Notes: generated by a model from the sequence alone, not told the origin. A DNA stretch of 64,000 nucleotides from Erwinia typographi (GCF_000773975.1 NZ_JRUQ01000027.1:248001-312000), one strand, 5' to 3'; shown: positions 45,596 to 54,780, numbered from the stretch's first letter. A program made the numbers and translations.

Positions 45596-46852
45596 ATGGT
45601 CGTTGAAAAAACCGTGATCGATACCGTGGTAATCGGCGCTGGGCAGGCAGGTGTGGCGATGAGCGAGCATCTGACCAATCTGGGTATTTCCCATCTGGTG
45701 CTGGAGAAAAAGCGCATCGCCGAAGCCTGGCGCACCGGCCGTTGGGATTCGCTGGTAGCTAACGGCCCGGCCTGGCACGATCGTTTTCCAAACATGGAAT
45801 TTCCCGGCATCGGCGCCGACAGTTTCGTGCCGAAAGAGCAGGTTGCCGACTATTTTGAAGCCTATGCGGCTAAGTTTACGCTGCCGATCCGCACCGGCGT
45901 TGAGGTAAAAAGCGTGGTGCGAAATGAAGGCCGTCCCGGCTTTACGATTGAAACCTCCGAAGGGATTATTGAAGCCCGTCATGTGGTGGCGGCGACCGGG
46001 CCTTTCCAGCGCCCGGTAATCCCCGCTATCGCACCGCAAGAGGAAAGCCTGCACCAGATCCATTCCGCTGCTTACTACAACCCGCAGCAGTTGCCAGAGG
46101 GCGCGGTACTGGTGGTGGGGGCTGGTTCTTCTGGAGTACAGATTGCCGATGAGTTGCAGCGTGCGGGTAAGGAAGTTTATCTTTCCGTCGGCGCGCACGA
46201 TCGTCCGCCTCGCGCCTATCGTCAGCGAGATTTTTGCTGGTGGCTGGGCGTGCTGGGGCTGTGGGATGCCACGGCCAGCCAGCCGGGTAAGGAGCATGTT
46301 ACTATTGCGGTTAGCGGCGCACGCGGCGGCCACACCGTGGACTTCAGGGCGCTGGGCCACCAGGGCGTTAAGCTGGTCGGCCTGACCAAAGCGTTTAAGG
46401 ACGGGAAAGTCACTTTCCAGCCCGACCTGGCGGAAAATATTGCCCGCGGCGATGAGAACTACCTCGCTCTGCTGGATGCGGCCGATGCTTATATCGCCCG
46501 TAACGGACTGGATCTGCCGGAGGAGCCGGAAGCGCGCCATTTCCTGGAAAATCCTGACTGCGTAGCCAACCCTGTATTGCAGCTGGACATTAAGGAAGCG
46601 GGAATTACCACGATTATCTGGGCAACTGGCTATGGGTTGGATTATGGCTGGCTAAAGGTTGCGGCTTTCGATGAAAATAATAAGCCGAAGCATCAGCGAG
46701 GGGTATCGAGCGAGCCTGGCGTCTATTTCTTAGGCCTGCCGTGGTTATCACGCCGGGGCTCCACCTTTATTTGGGGCGTCTGGCACGATGCGAAATATAT
46801 TGCCGACCATATTGCCACCCAGCGGAAATACAGTGAGTATGGACAGGTCTGA
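45596..46852 (+). CDS. Flavin-containing monooxygenase-like oxidoreductase
   Basis: The 418 residues have two Rossmann folds: an FAD-binding VVIGAGQAGVAMSEHL at about 12-27 and an NAD(P)H-binding VLVVGAGSSGVQIADEL at about 173-189, with a late ATGYG motif. This is the flavin monooxygenase/YUCCA/Baeyer-Villiger-type layout, though the exact class-B fingerprint FxGxxxHxxx(Y/F) is only loosely seen as HSAAYYNP. I chose the ATG over the GTG three bases upstream because AAAGGA is seven bases before it. It stands alone between the ABC operon and ygiN. The substrate is unknown. It does not need the flavin reductase at 34.5 kb, as this class reduces its own flavin. Confidence 0.85.
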   Translation: MVVEKTVIDTVVIGAGQAGVAMSEHLTNLGISHLVLEKKRIAEAWRTGRWDSLVANGPAWHDRFPNMEFPGIGADSFVPKEQVADYFEAYAAKFTLPIRTGVEVKSVVRNEGRPGFTIETSEGIIEARHVVAATGPFQRPVIPAIAPQEESLHQIHSAAYYNPQQLPEGAVLVVGAGSSGVQIADELQRAGKEVYLSVGAHDRPPRAYRQRDFCWWLGVLGLWDATASQPGKEHVTIAVSGARGGHTVDFRALGHQGVKLVGLTKAFKDGKVTFQPDLAENIARGDENYLALLDAADAYIARNGLDLPEEPEARHFLENPDCVANPVLQLDIKEAGITTIIWATGYGLDYGWLKVAAFDENNKPKHQRGVSSEPGVYFLGLPWLSRRGSTFIWGVWHDAKYIADHIATQRKYSEYGQV

Positions 46853-46875
46853 CCGGAAATTACAGAAATAAGACA

Positions 46876-46901
46876 TCGGGGGCGAATAAATTCGCCCCCG
46901 A
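46876..46901. terminator. Terminator between convergent monooxygenase and ygiN
   Basis: TCGGGGGCGAA and TTCGCCCCCGA form an eleven-base perfect stem with a four-base loop. It lies between the two stops and can serve both strands; the T runs are short. Confidence 0.65.
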
Positions 46902-46926
46902 GTTAAATCTCCGACTGGCGAGAAAT

Positions 46927-47235
46927 TTATTTCGCCGGTTCCAGCACGAAAATCTTCACGTCCACCACGTCATTTTTAATGTTGGCGCGGTGCGCTTCCA
47001 TATGATCCGCCTGCTGATGCTGTTCCAGATGGCGCAGGGAATCCCAGTGCTCCACCATAAAAATTGAGTCAGGCGAATTCTGCTTCCACGGCACCTGCGC
47101 TTTGTAATCGGTCAGCGCCTGATAGCTGCCGCACCCCTCTTCCTGCAACACCAGAGGCGTCAGTTTCTCAATAGCCTGTAGCACGGCCGTACGGCGGCCC
47201 GGCTTGACGCAAATTTCAGCGATCACGGTAAGCAT
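46927..47235 (-). CDS. ygiN: Quinol monooxygenase YgiN
   Basis: Small ABM-domain monooxygenase shown in E. coli to oxidise menadiol to menadione; it is thought to form a quinone redox cycle with MdaB. The 102 residues begin MLTVIAEICVKPGRRTAVLQ and contain the active-site words EEGCGSYQALTDY and SIFMVEHWDS. AAGGA is six bases before the ATG. It lies downstream of mdaB on the same strand with a 33-base gap, so the pair is one operon as in E. coli. Confidence 0.95.
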   Translation of the reverse strand: MLTVIAEICVKPGRRTAVLQAIEKLTPLVLQEEGCGSYQALTDYKAQVPWKQNSPDSIFMVEHWDSLRHLEQHQQADHMEAHRANIKNDVVDVKIFVLEPAK

Positions 47236-47268
47236 GGTTATTCCTTAATGAGAGGGTCGTCTGACTAG

Positions 47269-47850
47269 TTAAGCAAAGATTTCGCTCAGATGAGTCCGAT
47301 AGCGCGCAATATCCGCTGGAATATCCGGCAGTTTAATCACATCGTTACAAATAAAGGTCGGCAGACTCTCCATCCCCAGGAACTGATTGGCCTTGTGGAA
47401 GTGCAGATACAGGCCGTCGACGCCCACGCCCTCAAAGAACTGTTCCGGGTCGGTAAACGCCTGTAGCGGCGCATTCCAGGTGAGGGAAAGCATATATTTT
47501 TTCCCCTGGATCAGGCCACCCGAGCCATATTTCTTCGCGGCGTCTGAACGGGTACGGCCGTCGCTGGCGTACAGCGAGCCGTGGCCTTCGGTGAAGACTT
47601 CATCAATGTATTTTTTCAGGATCCACGGCTCGCCCATCCACCAGCCTGGCATCTGATAAATCACCGTGTCGGCGTCGAGGTACTTCTGCACTTCGTCAGC
47701 AACCACATAACCGTTGTCGACCACGGTCACCTCAACCTGATGGCCCGCGTCGCGTAAAAAGGTTGCCGCAACTTCGGTCAGCGTATGGTTCAGCTCGCCT
47801 TTGGAATGGGCGAAGGCCTTACCCGCATCAATAATAAAAATCTTGCTCAT
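47269..47850 (-). CDS. mdaB: NADPH:quinone reductase MdaB
   Basis: Two-electron FAD-dependent NADPH:quinone oxidoreductase (modulator of drug activity B). The 193 residues begin MSKIFIIDAGKAFAHSKGEL and contain the flavodoxin-like FAD site QMPGWWMGEPWILKKYIDEV and SLTWNAPLQAFTD, as in E. coli MdaB. The ATG at 47850 matches the family start; an in-frame codon seven residues upstream is rejected. It is the promoter-proximal gene of mdaB-ygiN and is divergent from the pheC-like gene. Confidence 0.95.
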   Translation of the reverse strand: MSKIFIIDAGKAFAHSKGELNHTLTEVAATFLRDAGHQVEVTVVDNGYVVADEVQKYLDADTVIYQMPGWWMGEPWILKKYIDEVFTEGHGSLYASDGRTRSDAAKKYGSGGLIQGKKYMLSLTWNAPLQAFTDPEQFFEGVGVDGLYLHFHKANQFLGMESLPTFICNDVIKLPDIPADIARYRTHLSEIFA

Positions 47851-47987
47851 GCTCTTTGTTCTCCAGTTCATGACGTTGAACGCAGTCTACGCGCGAGAGC
47901 TGACGAGAAAAACGTGTGTTTGATCACAACACTTTTGCATTTTGAGCAATAATACCGCTTCTCAGGATAGGATTTCACACCTTCACT

Positions 47988-48779
47988 ATGAACATGATGG
48001 GACAGAGAATAATGATAAAAATGGGGATTGCTGCCTTACTGCTGGTTGCCGGTAGCGCCAGCGCGCAGTCGCATCTGGATCGGGTGCTGCAAAGCAAAGT
48101 ACTGACGGTATGCACCACTGGCGACTACCGACCTTATACCTTCCTGCGTGCCGACGGGCAATACGAAGGAATTGATGTGCAGATGGCCCACTCGCTGGCG
48201 AAAAGCCTCGGGGCCGAGGTCAAATGGGTTCCTTCAACCTGGAAAACCTTAACGCCGGATTTCCTCGCGAAGCAGTGTGATATCGCGCTGGGCGGCGTAT
48301 CGGTGACGCTTCAGCGACAGCAGACCGCCTGGTTCGCCACGCCGCTGGGAACCGACGGTAAAATCCCGCTGGTGCGCTGCGCCGACAAAGCGAAGTACCG
48401 TACGATTGCGCAGTTGAATAAGCCTTCGGTACGGCTGATCGAGCCTGCTGGCGGCACCAACGAAGCTTTTGTCCATCGCTTCCTGCCGCAGGGGAATCTG
48501 ACGCTGTCCCATGATAATGCCGCCATTTTCCAACAGCTGGTGGATAAAAAAGCGGACGTGATGATCACCGACGCCTCGGAAGCGCTGTTTCAGCAGAAGC
48601 ACTATCCACAGCTTTGCGCGGTGAATCCTGACCAGCCAATGCAGTACGGCGAGAAGGCCTATATGCTGCCGCGCGACGATCTGAGCTGGAAGCTGTACGT
48701 CGATCAGTGGCTGCATCTGAGCACTGCCACCGGTGAGTACCAGCAGGTGGTCAGTCAGTGGCTGGCCGTAAAAAAATAA
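47988..48779 (+). CDS. pheC: Periplasmic cyclohexadienyl (prephenate/arogenate) dehydratase, PheC-like
   Basis: This has the solute-binding-protein fold but matches PheC, the periplasmic enzyme that turns prephenate into phenylpyruvate or arogenate into phenylalanine. Matching stretches to Pseudomonas PheC are VCTTGDYRPYTFLR, GIDVQMAHSLAKSLGA, CDIALGGVSVTLQRQQTAWF, EPAGGTNEAFV and AEKAYLLPRD-like GEKAYMLPRDDL. A signal peptide ends near GSASA before QSHLDR. The start is uncertain: MNMMGQRIM at 47988 or MIKMGIAA at 48012. It stands between mdaB and parC, where E. coli has ygiS-qseBC. An enzyme of this kind is known in Erwinia/Pantoea, supporting the taxon call. An alternative is a plain amino-acid binding protein. 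Confidence 0.85.
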   Translation: MNMMGQRIMIKMGIAALLLVAGSASAQSHLDRVLQSKVLTVCTTGDYRPYTFLRADGQYEGIDVQMAHSLAKSLGAEVKWVPSTWKTLTPDFLAKQCDIALGGVSVTLQRQQTAWFATPLGTDGKIPLVRCADKAKYRTIAQLNKPSVRLIEPAGGTNEAFVHRFLPQGNLTLSHDNAAIFQQLVDKKADVMITDASEALFQQKHYPQLCAVNPDQPMQYGEKAYMLPRDDLSWKLYVDQWLHLSTATGEYQQVVSQWLAVKK

Positions 48780-48928
48780 CCTTTGCTGGCGGGGCGCTCT
48801 TTCGTTGCCAGATTCCCGTGCAGCGCCACGGTTACCTGTGACAGACCCCGTGCGGATAGGGTACTATCCTCGCCAAACGACCCCGATGCGGCGTGCCGGA
48901 CGCGCCGCGATGTGAGGAACTAAGAGTA

Positions 48929-51202
48929 ATGAGTGACCTGACGCAGGATGGTGCAGAGCGTCGTGCCCTGCATAAGTTTACGGAAGAGGCCTACCTCAAC
49001 TATTCCATGTACGTCATCATGGACCGTGCGCTGCCGTATATCGGCGATGGGCTGAAGCCCGTTCAGCGCCGCATCGTCTATGCCATGTCGGAACTGGGGC
49101 TGAACAACAGCGCCAAATTTAAGAAATCGGCCCGTACCGTTGGTGACGTGCTGGGTAAATACCATCCGCACGGCGACAGCGCCTGCTATGAAGCGATGGT
49201 GCTGATGGCGCAGCCTTTCTCCTACCGCTATCCGCTGGTGGATGGCCAGGGAAACTGGGGGGCGCCGGACGATCCTAAATCCTTCGCCGCGATGCGTTAT
49301 ACCGAATCCCGCCTTTCCAAATATGCTGAAGTGCTGCTGAGCGAACTGGGGCAGGGCACGGTCGATTATATCCCGAACTTCGACGGCACAATGCAAGAGC
49401 CGAAGATGCTGCCCGCGCGGCTGCCGAACATTTTGCTGAACGGCACCACCGGCATTGCGGTGGGGATGGCAACGGATATTCCCCCGCACAACCTGCGCGA
49501 GGTGGCGAAAGCGGCGATCGCGCTAATCGACGCCCCTAAAACCTCGCTGGAAGATCTGCTGGATATCGTGCAGGGCCCGGACTACCCGACCGAAGCGGAA
49601 ATCATCACCCCGCGTAACGAAATTCGCAAAATTTATCAGACCGGTCGCGGCTCGGTGCGTATGCGCGCGGTGTGGAAAAAAGAGGACGGCGACGTGGTGA
49701 TCACCGCGCTGCCGCATCAGGTCTCCGGCGCGCGCGTGCTGGAGCAGATCGCTGCCCAGATGCGCAATAAAAAGCTGCCGATGGTGGAGGATTTGCGCGA
49801 CGAGTCCAACCACGAAAACCCTACGCGGCTGGTGATTGTGCCGCGTTCCAACCGGGTGGATATGGAGCAGGTCATGAACCACCTGTTTGCCACCACCGAT
49901 TTGGAAAAAAGCTACCGCATCAACATGAACATGATCGGCCTTGATAATCGCCCGGCGGTGAAGAACCTGCTGGAGATCATCAGCGAATGGCTGGTTTACC
50001 GTCGCGACACGGTTCGTCGCCGCTTGCAGCACCGTCTCGATAAGGTGCTGAAGCGCCTGCATATCCTTGAAGGTTTGCTGGTTGCGTTCCTGAATATCGA
50101 TGAAGTGATCCACATCATCCGTACCGAGGACGAGCCGAAGCCGGTGCTGATGTCGCGCTTTGGCATCAGCGAAACCCAGGCCGAAGCGATCCTTGAGCTG
50201 AAATTACGCCACCTCGCCAAACTGGAAGAGATGAAAATTCGCGGCGAGCAGGATGAGCTGGCGAAAGAGCGTGACAACCTACAGGGCATTCTGGCTTCGG
50301 AACGCAAAATGAACACCCTGCTGAAGAAAGAATTACAGGCCGACAGCGACACCTACGGTGACGATCGCCGTTCACCGCTGCGCGAGCGTGAAGAAGCGAA
50401 AGCCATTAGCGAAAACGAGCTGGTGCCTTCTGAGCCGGTCACTATTGTACTGTCGCAGATGGGCTGGGTGCGCAGCGCTAAGGGACATGATATCGATCCG
50501 GGCGGCCTGAGCTACAAGGCGGGCGACAGCTATCGCGCGGCGGCCAGAGGCAAGAGCAACCAACCGGTGGCCTTTATCGACTCCACCGGGCGCAGTTACA
50601 CGCTCGATCCCGTCACCCTGCCTTCGGCGCGCGGTCAGGGTGAGCCGCTGACCGGCAAGCTGACGCCGCCGCCGGGCGCGGTGATGGAGCAGGTGCTGAT
50701 GGAGGCTGATGAGCAGAAGCTGCTGATGGCTTCCGACGCGGGCTACGGTTTTGTCTGCACCTTCAGCGATCTGGTGTCGCGCAACCGAGCCGGTAAGGCG
50801 CTGCTGAGCCTGCCGCAGAATGCTAAAGTGTTGACGCCAATGGCCATCCATCATGATGATGACCTGCTGCTCGCCATCACCGCTGCCGGCAGGATGCTGC
50901 TGTTCCCGGTGGGCGATCTGCCGCAGCTGTCGAAAGGCAAGGGCAACAAAATCATCTCCATTCCTTCCGCTCAGGCGGCCTCAGGCGAAGATTCGCTGGT
51001 CTGGCTGATGTTGCTGACCTCGCAAACGTCCGTCACGCTGCACGTCGGCAAACGCAAGCTGACGCTGAAGCCGGATGACCTGCAAAAGTTCCGCGCCGAG
51101 CGCGGGCGGAGGGGGACGCTGCTGCCGCGTGGTTTGCAGCGCATCGATCGGGTCGAGGTTGACGGTCCCGCCAGGCCGCCGGTCGGTGAGAGCGAGGAAT
51201 AA
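48929..51202 (+). CDS. parC: DNA topoisomerase IV subunit A
   Basis: Breakage-reunion subunit of topoisomerase IV. The 757 residues match E. coli ParC (752), with a five-residue longer N-terminus. The catalytic Tyr lies in [13 protein letters not shown]. The quinolone-resistance region reads [13 protein letters not shown], keeping the wild-type Ser and Glu (positions 84 and 88 here; 80 and 84 in E. coli numbering), so no target-site resistance is visible. The C-terminal beta-pinwheel is intact to RVEVDGPA. I chose the ATG at 48929; the frame is open 12 codons further upstream. Confidence 0.97.
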   Translation: MSDLTQDGAERRALHKFTEEAYLNYSMYVIMDRALPYIGDGLKPVQRRIVYAMSELGLNNSAKFKKSARTVGDVLGKYHPHGDSACYEAMVLMAQPFSYRYPLVDGQGNWGAPDDPKSFAAMRYTESRLSKYAEVLLSELGQGTVDYIPNFDGTMQEPKMLPARLPNILLNGTTGIAVGMATDIPPHNLREVAKAAIALIDAPKTSLEDLLDIVQGPDYPTEAEIITPRNEIRKIYQTGRGSVRMRAVWKKEDGDVVITALPHQVSGARVLEQIAAQMRNKKLPMVEDLRDESNHENPTRLVIVPRSNRVDMEQVMNHLFATTDLEKSYRINMNMIGLDNRPAVKNLLEIISEWLVYRRDTVRRRLQHRLDKVLKRLHILEGLLVAFLNIDEVIHIIRTEDEPKPVLMSRFGISETQAEAILELKLRHLAKLEEMKIRGEQDELAKERDNLQGILASERKMNTLLKKELQADSDTYGDDRRSPLREREEAKAISENELVPSEPVTIVLSQMGWVRSAKGHDIDPGGLSYKAGDSYRAAARGKSNQPVAFIDSTGRSYTLDPVTLPSARGQGEPLTGKLTPPPGAVMEQVLMEADEQKLLMASDAGYGFVCTFSDLVSRNRAGKALLSLPQNAKVLTPMAIHHDDDLLLAITAAGRMLLFPVGDLPQLSKGKGNKIISIPSAQAASGEDSLVWLMLLTSQTSVTLHVGKRKLTLKPDDLQKFRAERGRRGTLLPRGLQRIDRVEVDGPARPPVGESEE

Positions 51203-51321
51203 TCCGCCGCCCGTTCGCAGGGGGAAAGCAGGGCGAAAAGCTGGCTAACCCGGTGAAATGCAGCGTATTTAGCGAATTAAGGGTATACTTCATCGGTACC
51301 CCCAGCAGCAGGGACTGAGCC

Positions 51322-51344
51322 ACGGCAGCCGTTAAGGCTGCCGT
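51322..51344 (+). terminator. Hairpin between parC and plsC
   Basis: ACGGCAGCC and GGCTGCCGT form a nine-base stem with a GTTAA loop, followed by CTTTCGG. It lies about 120 bases after parC and 55 before plsC; a possible promoter (TATACT near 51282) is just upstream. Confidence 0.5.
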
Positions 51345-51398
51345 CTTTCGGTCAGACGGCGGCCACAGGGGGAGTCCGACAGCAATAACGAGGATGTG

Positions 51399-52136
51399 AT
51401 GCTCTCAATTTTACGTTTTATCGTCGTGGTGATCTATTCGATCCTGGTGTGCGTGTTCGGCTGCATTTACTGCCTGTTCAGCCCGCGAAACCCGCGACAC
51501 GTCGCCACTTTTGGTCATCTTTTCGGCAGGTTATCGTCCGTTTTCGGTTTGAAAGTGGAGCTTCGCAAACCCGAAGGCGCGGATAACTATCCCAACGCGA
51601 TCTACATTGCGAACCATCAGAACAACTACGATATGGTCACGGCGGCCAAGATTGTACAGCCGACGACGGTGACCGTGGGCAAGAAGAGCCTGCTGTGGAT
51701 CCCTTTCTTTGGCCTGCTCTACTGGCTGACTGGCAACCTGTTGATTGATCGGGATAATCGCGCCAAAGCGCACGGGACGATCGGCGAGCTGATTGAGCAG
51801 TTCAAAAAGAAGAAAATTTCCTTCTGGATGTTCCCTGAAGGCACCCGCAGCCGTGGACGCGGCCTGCTGCCGTTCAAAACCGGGGCGTTTCATGCCGCCA
51901 TGGCCGCTGGCGTGCCGATTATTCCTATCGTGGTTTCCAATACCCACGACAAGATTAAACTTAACCGCCTGAACAACGGTCTGGTGATTGTCGAAATGCT
52001 TCCTCCGGTTGATACGGCGGCGTTTGCCGATCAATCCGTGCGCAAGCTGGCTACTCACTGTCGGGAACTGATGTTGACGAAACTGGATGAGCTCAATGCC
52101 GAAGTCGCCGGACGAGAAGCCTCCGGTAAACGGTAA
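51399..52136 (+). CDS. plsC: 1-acyl-sn-glycerol-3-phosphate acyltransferase
   Basis: Adds the second acyl chain to make phosphatidic acid at the inner membrane. The 245 residues equal E. coli PlsC in length. Acyltransferase motifs are present: NHQNNYDM (the HX4D box), VTVGKKSLLWIPFFG, MFPEGTRSRGRGLLPFKTGA and GVPIIPIVVS. A single hydrophobic helix opens the protein. I chose the ATG at 51399, five bases after GAGG; a GTG one codon earlier is rejected. It is followed by ftsP, as in E. coli. Confidence 0.96.
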   Translation: MLSILRFIVVVIYSILVCVFGCIYCLFSPRNPRHVATFGHLFGRLSSVFGLKVELRKPEGADNYPNAIYIANHQNNYDMVTAAKIVQPTTVTVGKKSLLWIPFFGLLYWLTGNLLIDRDNRAKAHGTIGELIEQFKKKKISFWMFPEGTRSRGRGLLPFKTGAFHAAMAAGVPIIPIVVSNTHDKIKLNRLNNGLVIVEMLPPVDTAAFADQSVRKLATHCRELMLTKLDELNAEVAGREASGKR

Positions 52137-52247
52137 TTTCAGCCAGCCTGAGCGCTGGCTGGCAAACCACCACACAGCAATGACCAGAACCCTGAATAAT
52201 AGATAGCGTCCCGGCAAGCGGGCTGCGTTTTGGTTTACGGAGTTTTT

Positions 52248-53666
52248 ATGTCCTTCAGTCGACGTCAGTTTATTCAGGCATCGGGTATCGCGCTGTGCGC
52301 AAGTACCCTGCCGATTGATGCCCTTGCCGCTGGGCCAGGTATTCCTTTGCCAGTGCCTCCGCTGATTGAGTCGCGCCGGGGGCAGCCTATTTTCCTGACG
52401 TTACAGCGTAGCCACTGGTCTTTTACCGGTGACGGCAGCAAGGCACAGGTTTGGGGTATTAACGGCCTCTATCTTGGGCCAACGGTGCGGGTCTGGAGCG
52501 GCGATGACGTTAAGCTGATTTACAGCAACCGGCTGAACGAGCCGGTTGCCATGACCATCAGCGGACTCCAGGTGCCCGGCGCACTGATCGGCGGCGCGCC
52601 AAGAATGATGTCGCCGGGCGTTGACTGGGCCCCGGTGATGCCGATTCGCCAGGCCGCGTCAACATGCTGGTATCATGCGAATACGCCAAATCGTATGGCT
52701 CCCCACGTCTACAACGGCCTTGCCGGACTGTGGCTGGTGGAGGATGAGGTCAGCAAAGCGTTGCCGATCCCTAACCATTACGGCGTTGATGATTTCCCGC
52801 TGATTATTCAGGATAAACGGCTGGATAATTTTGGCACCCCCGAGTATGACCCACCGTCCAGCGGCGGCTTCGTTGGCGATACGCTGCTGGTTAATGGCGT
52901 GCAGAATCCCTATGTCGACGTATCGCGCGGCTGGGTTCGCCTGCGCCTGCTGAACGCGTCAAACTCACGCCGCTACCAGTTGCAAATGAGCGACAGTCGT
53001 CCCTTCAACGTCATCGCCAGCGATCAGGGTTTTCTGCCGTTGCCCGTTACCGTACAGCAGCTCTCGCTGGCGCCGGGCGAGCGCCGCGAGATTCTGGTGG
53101 ATATGAGCAAAGGCGATGAAGTGTCGATTACCGCCGGAACCGCTGCGGGCATTGTCGATCGTCTGCGCGGCTTGTTTGAACCCTCCAGCATTCTGACCTC
53201 AACCCTGATCCTGACTCTGCGCCCAACCGGGATGCTGCCGCTGGTGACCGATAATCTGCCGATGCGGATGCTGGCCGATCAGCTGCTTGAGGGCAGCGTC
53301 AGCCGCACGCGTGAATTCAACCTGGGCGACTCGCTGCCGGGCATCAACGGCGCGCTGTGGGACATGGAACGAATTGATGTTCAGGCGCAGCAGGGCACCT
53401 TTGAGCGCTGGATTCTCCATGCCGATCTGCCGCAGTCATTCCATATTCAGGGCGTGAAATTCCTGCTGAAAAACGTCAATGGCGCGCAGCCAATGGCGGA
53501 AGATCGCGGCTGGAAAGATACCGTCTGGGTAGACGGAACGGTGGAGATTCTGGTTTCGCTGACGCAGTCCTCAGCCGAGCATTTCCCGTTTGTCTACTAC
53601 AGCCAGACGCTGGAAATGGCCGATCGTGGCTCTGCCGGGCAGATGCTGGTTCAACCCGCCGTTTAA
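52248..53666 (+). CDS. ftsP: Cell division protein FtsP (SufI)
   Basis: Periplasmic multicopper-oxidase-like protein that stabilises the divisome under stress; E. coli FtsP binds no copper. The 472 residues begin with a Tat signal (SRRQFIQASGIALCAST). The cupredoxin domains are recognisable (WGINGLYLGPTVRVWSGDDV, CWYHANTPNRMAPHVYNGLA, LLNASNSRRYQLQ, FHIQGVKFLLKNV). The usual Cu-ligand HCH and HxH pattern is degraded, as in SufI. I chose the ATG at 52248, five bases after CGGAG. The C-terminus (RGSAGQMLVQPAV) looks complete even though decayed foreign DNA starts right after the stop. Confidence 0.95.
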   Translation: MSFSRRQFIQASGIALCASTLPIDALAAGPGIPLPVPPLIESRRGQPIFLTLQRSHWSFTGDGSKAQVWGINGLYLGPTVRVWSGDDVKLIYSNRLNEPVAMTISGLQVPGALIGGAPRMMSPGVDWAPVMPIRQAASTCWYHANTPNRMAPHVYNGLAGLWLVEDEVSKALPIPNHYGVDDFPLIIQDKRLDNFGTPEYDPPSSGGFVGDTLLVNGVQNPYVDVSRGWVRLRLLNASNSRRYQLQMSDSRPFNVIASDQGFLPLPVTVQQLSLAPGERREILVDMSKGDEVSITAGTAAGIVDRLRGLFEPSSILTSTLILTLRPTGMLPLVTDNLPMRMLADQLLEGSVSRTREFNLGDSLPGINGALWDMERIDVQAQQGTFERWILHADLPQSFHIQGVKFLLKNVNGAQPMAEDRGWKDTVWVDGTVEILVSLTQSSAEHFPFVYYSQTLEMADRGSAGQMLVQPAV

Positions 53667-53844
53667 TCAACGCAATCGTAACATTACGGGCATCAAGAAG
53701 ATCCTTATCGCCCCGTTTGCCTTTCGTCAACTGCTTAATGGATGTTTCCGCTCCGGGCCAGTTGGCCGGGGCGGCCTGATTGATCGCAGCGTCGGTGAGT
53801 TTGTCGCTCAGCACCGTCAGGCGTTTTTTGTCATCATCATGCAT
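53667..53844 (-). pseudogene. Decayed phage-like small gene
   Basis: The minus strand encodes MHDDDKKRLTVLSDKLTDAA and then NQAAPANWPGAETSIKQLTK. This resembles the start of a family of short prophage proteins, from memory. The conserved part that should follow GDK (a Tyr-Trp-Cys stretch in the intact family) is replaced by DLLDARNVTIALI, and the frame runs into the end of ftsP, so the 3' end is lost. GAGG lies before the ATG but within a terminator-like hairpin. I treat it as a remnant; it could also be a diverged intact short gene. Confidence 0.35.
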
Positions 53845-53877
53845 AAAAAGCCTCTTCGATTAGGGAGGCTATTTTCA
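53845..53877. terminator. Terminator-like hairpin downstream of ftsP
   Basis: AAAAAGCCTC and GAGGCTATTTT pair around TTCGATTAGG. On either strand the stem is followed by T-rich sequence. It likely ends ftsP transcription. Confidence 0.6.
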
Positions 53878-53887
53878 AACTTAGGTG

Positions 53888-53910
53888 AGCCGAAACCCTG
53901 ACTTTCGGCT
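53888..53910. repeat. Perfect inverted repeat
   Basis: AGCCGAAA and TTTCGGCT (eight bases each) flank CCCTGAC, 10 bases past the preceding hairpin. GATTTTTGCC follows, so it could be a second terminator; it could also be an island boundary mark. Confidence 0.45.
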
Positions 53911-54010
53911 GCATGATTTTTGCCTTAGCTCAATTTTTCAACGACTGACAGGATCTATTATTGAGCACGCTGGAGCAATGTTAAAATAAACCACGAACAG
54001 GGATGATTTG

Positions 54011-54463
54011 ATGGATACTGTAGAAGAACTGGGCGGCACGTATTTCTACCATGGCAACGCGAACGTAACCCCGCAAGAACTATTCTTGCTGATATTCGCT
54101 GAGAGTCTGGCGGATCATCTGAGGATTGAAATAGAGACAGCAGCAATGATCCTGGCAGGATTGCCCGTTGTACCGAAACGCAAAGTATTAGGTGCATCAG
54201 CTTCCCGAACCAGCATGGCCTCAAAAGTAGCCCGTAGAATTTTCAAAGAGGCCCGTTTTCCAGGTGGGGTCAGGATCGACACTATCATCGGCATGGGTAA
54301 AATTCGCTCCACAAACAAAATAGCCACGGTAATAGGCAGGGCTGTTCCATCTATCGGCTACGCTCAGGCGGCGATTATTTGTGTCATAGTTGCTGGAGAA
54401 ACGAGAAATAAATACAACCTTATAGCCCGGCCGAAAGATCGGATTGCATGGACATATTTCTAA
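54011..54463 (+). CDS. Hydrophobic protein of a two-gene cassette beside hcp
   Basis: No named function. The 150 residues hold words I associate, weakly, with a set of unnamed enterobacterial proteins found near DUF1493 genes: NVTPQELFLLIFAESLADHL, ETAAMILAGLPVVP, ARRIFKEARFPG and KYNLIARPKDRIAWTYF. A hydrophobic segment (IGYAQAAIICVIVAG) at about 117-131 could insert in a membrane. No signal peptide. I chose the ATG at 54011 after AGGGA. Its TAA overlaps the next start by one base (TAATG). An effector or membrane-acting toxin role with the next gene as immunity is an untested inference. The N-terminus may be shorter than in relatives. Confidence 0.7.
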   Translation: MDTVEELGGTYFYHGNANVTPQELFLLIFAESLADHLRIEIETAAMILAGLPVVPKRKVLGASASRTSMASKVARRIFKEARFPGGVRIDTIIGMGKIRSTNKIATVIGRAVPSIGYAQAAIICVIVAGETRNKYNLIARPKDRIAWTYF

Positions 54464-54780
54464 TGCAGCTATTTGATGAGAAAGAATTTTTAGAATACGT
54501 CACTGAGAATTATAGTGAGCGCAAGCGCCCAGCGCAGAAAGAATGGACATTCCAGGAGTATTTCAATTTAGTACCGGAAGATTTGGAGGACATGCTGTTT
54601 GACCTGTTCACCCGGTATAACATCGGACACAGAAATTTTAATTTAGATGATTATTTCATGCCGGAGTTGTACTGGTGGCAGTTCAGGCTCAAAAAAGAAT
54701 GGCGCGGTCGGCAGTTTAAGCCGCTCACGCTTGAAATGATTATTGAGTCGGCAAAGGCAGGGCGCTGGCTGTATGACTAA
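54463..54780 (+). CDS. DUF1493 family protein
   Basis: The 105 residues match DUF1493 by the end PLTLEMIIESAKAGRWLYD and the middle MPELYWWQFRLKKEW; the family has no proven function. It is soluble and acidic in its first half (DEKEFLEYVTENY), which suits an immunity-type protein. Its ATG overlaps the stop of the upstream gene (TAATG), a sign of translational coupling. An alternative in-frame start five codons upstream lies inside that gene and is less likely. It converges on hcp with a 19-base gap. Confidence 0.8.
   Translation: MQLFDEKEFLEYVTENYSERKRPAQKEWTFQEYFNLVPEDLEDMLFDLFTRYNIGHRNFNLDDYFMPELYWWQFRLKKEWRGRQFKPLTLEMIIESAKAGRWLYD

Noticed and set aside
49145..49210. Quinolone-resistance substitution in ParC
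   Set aside because: The [13 protein letters not shown] segment keeps the wild-type Ser and Glu.
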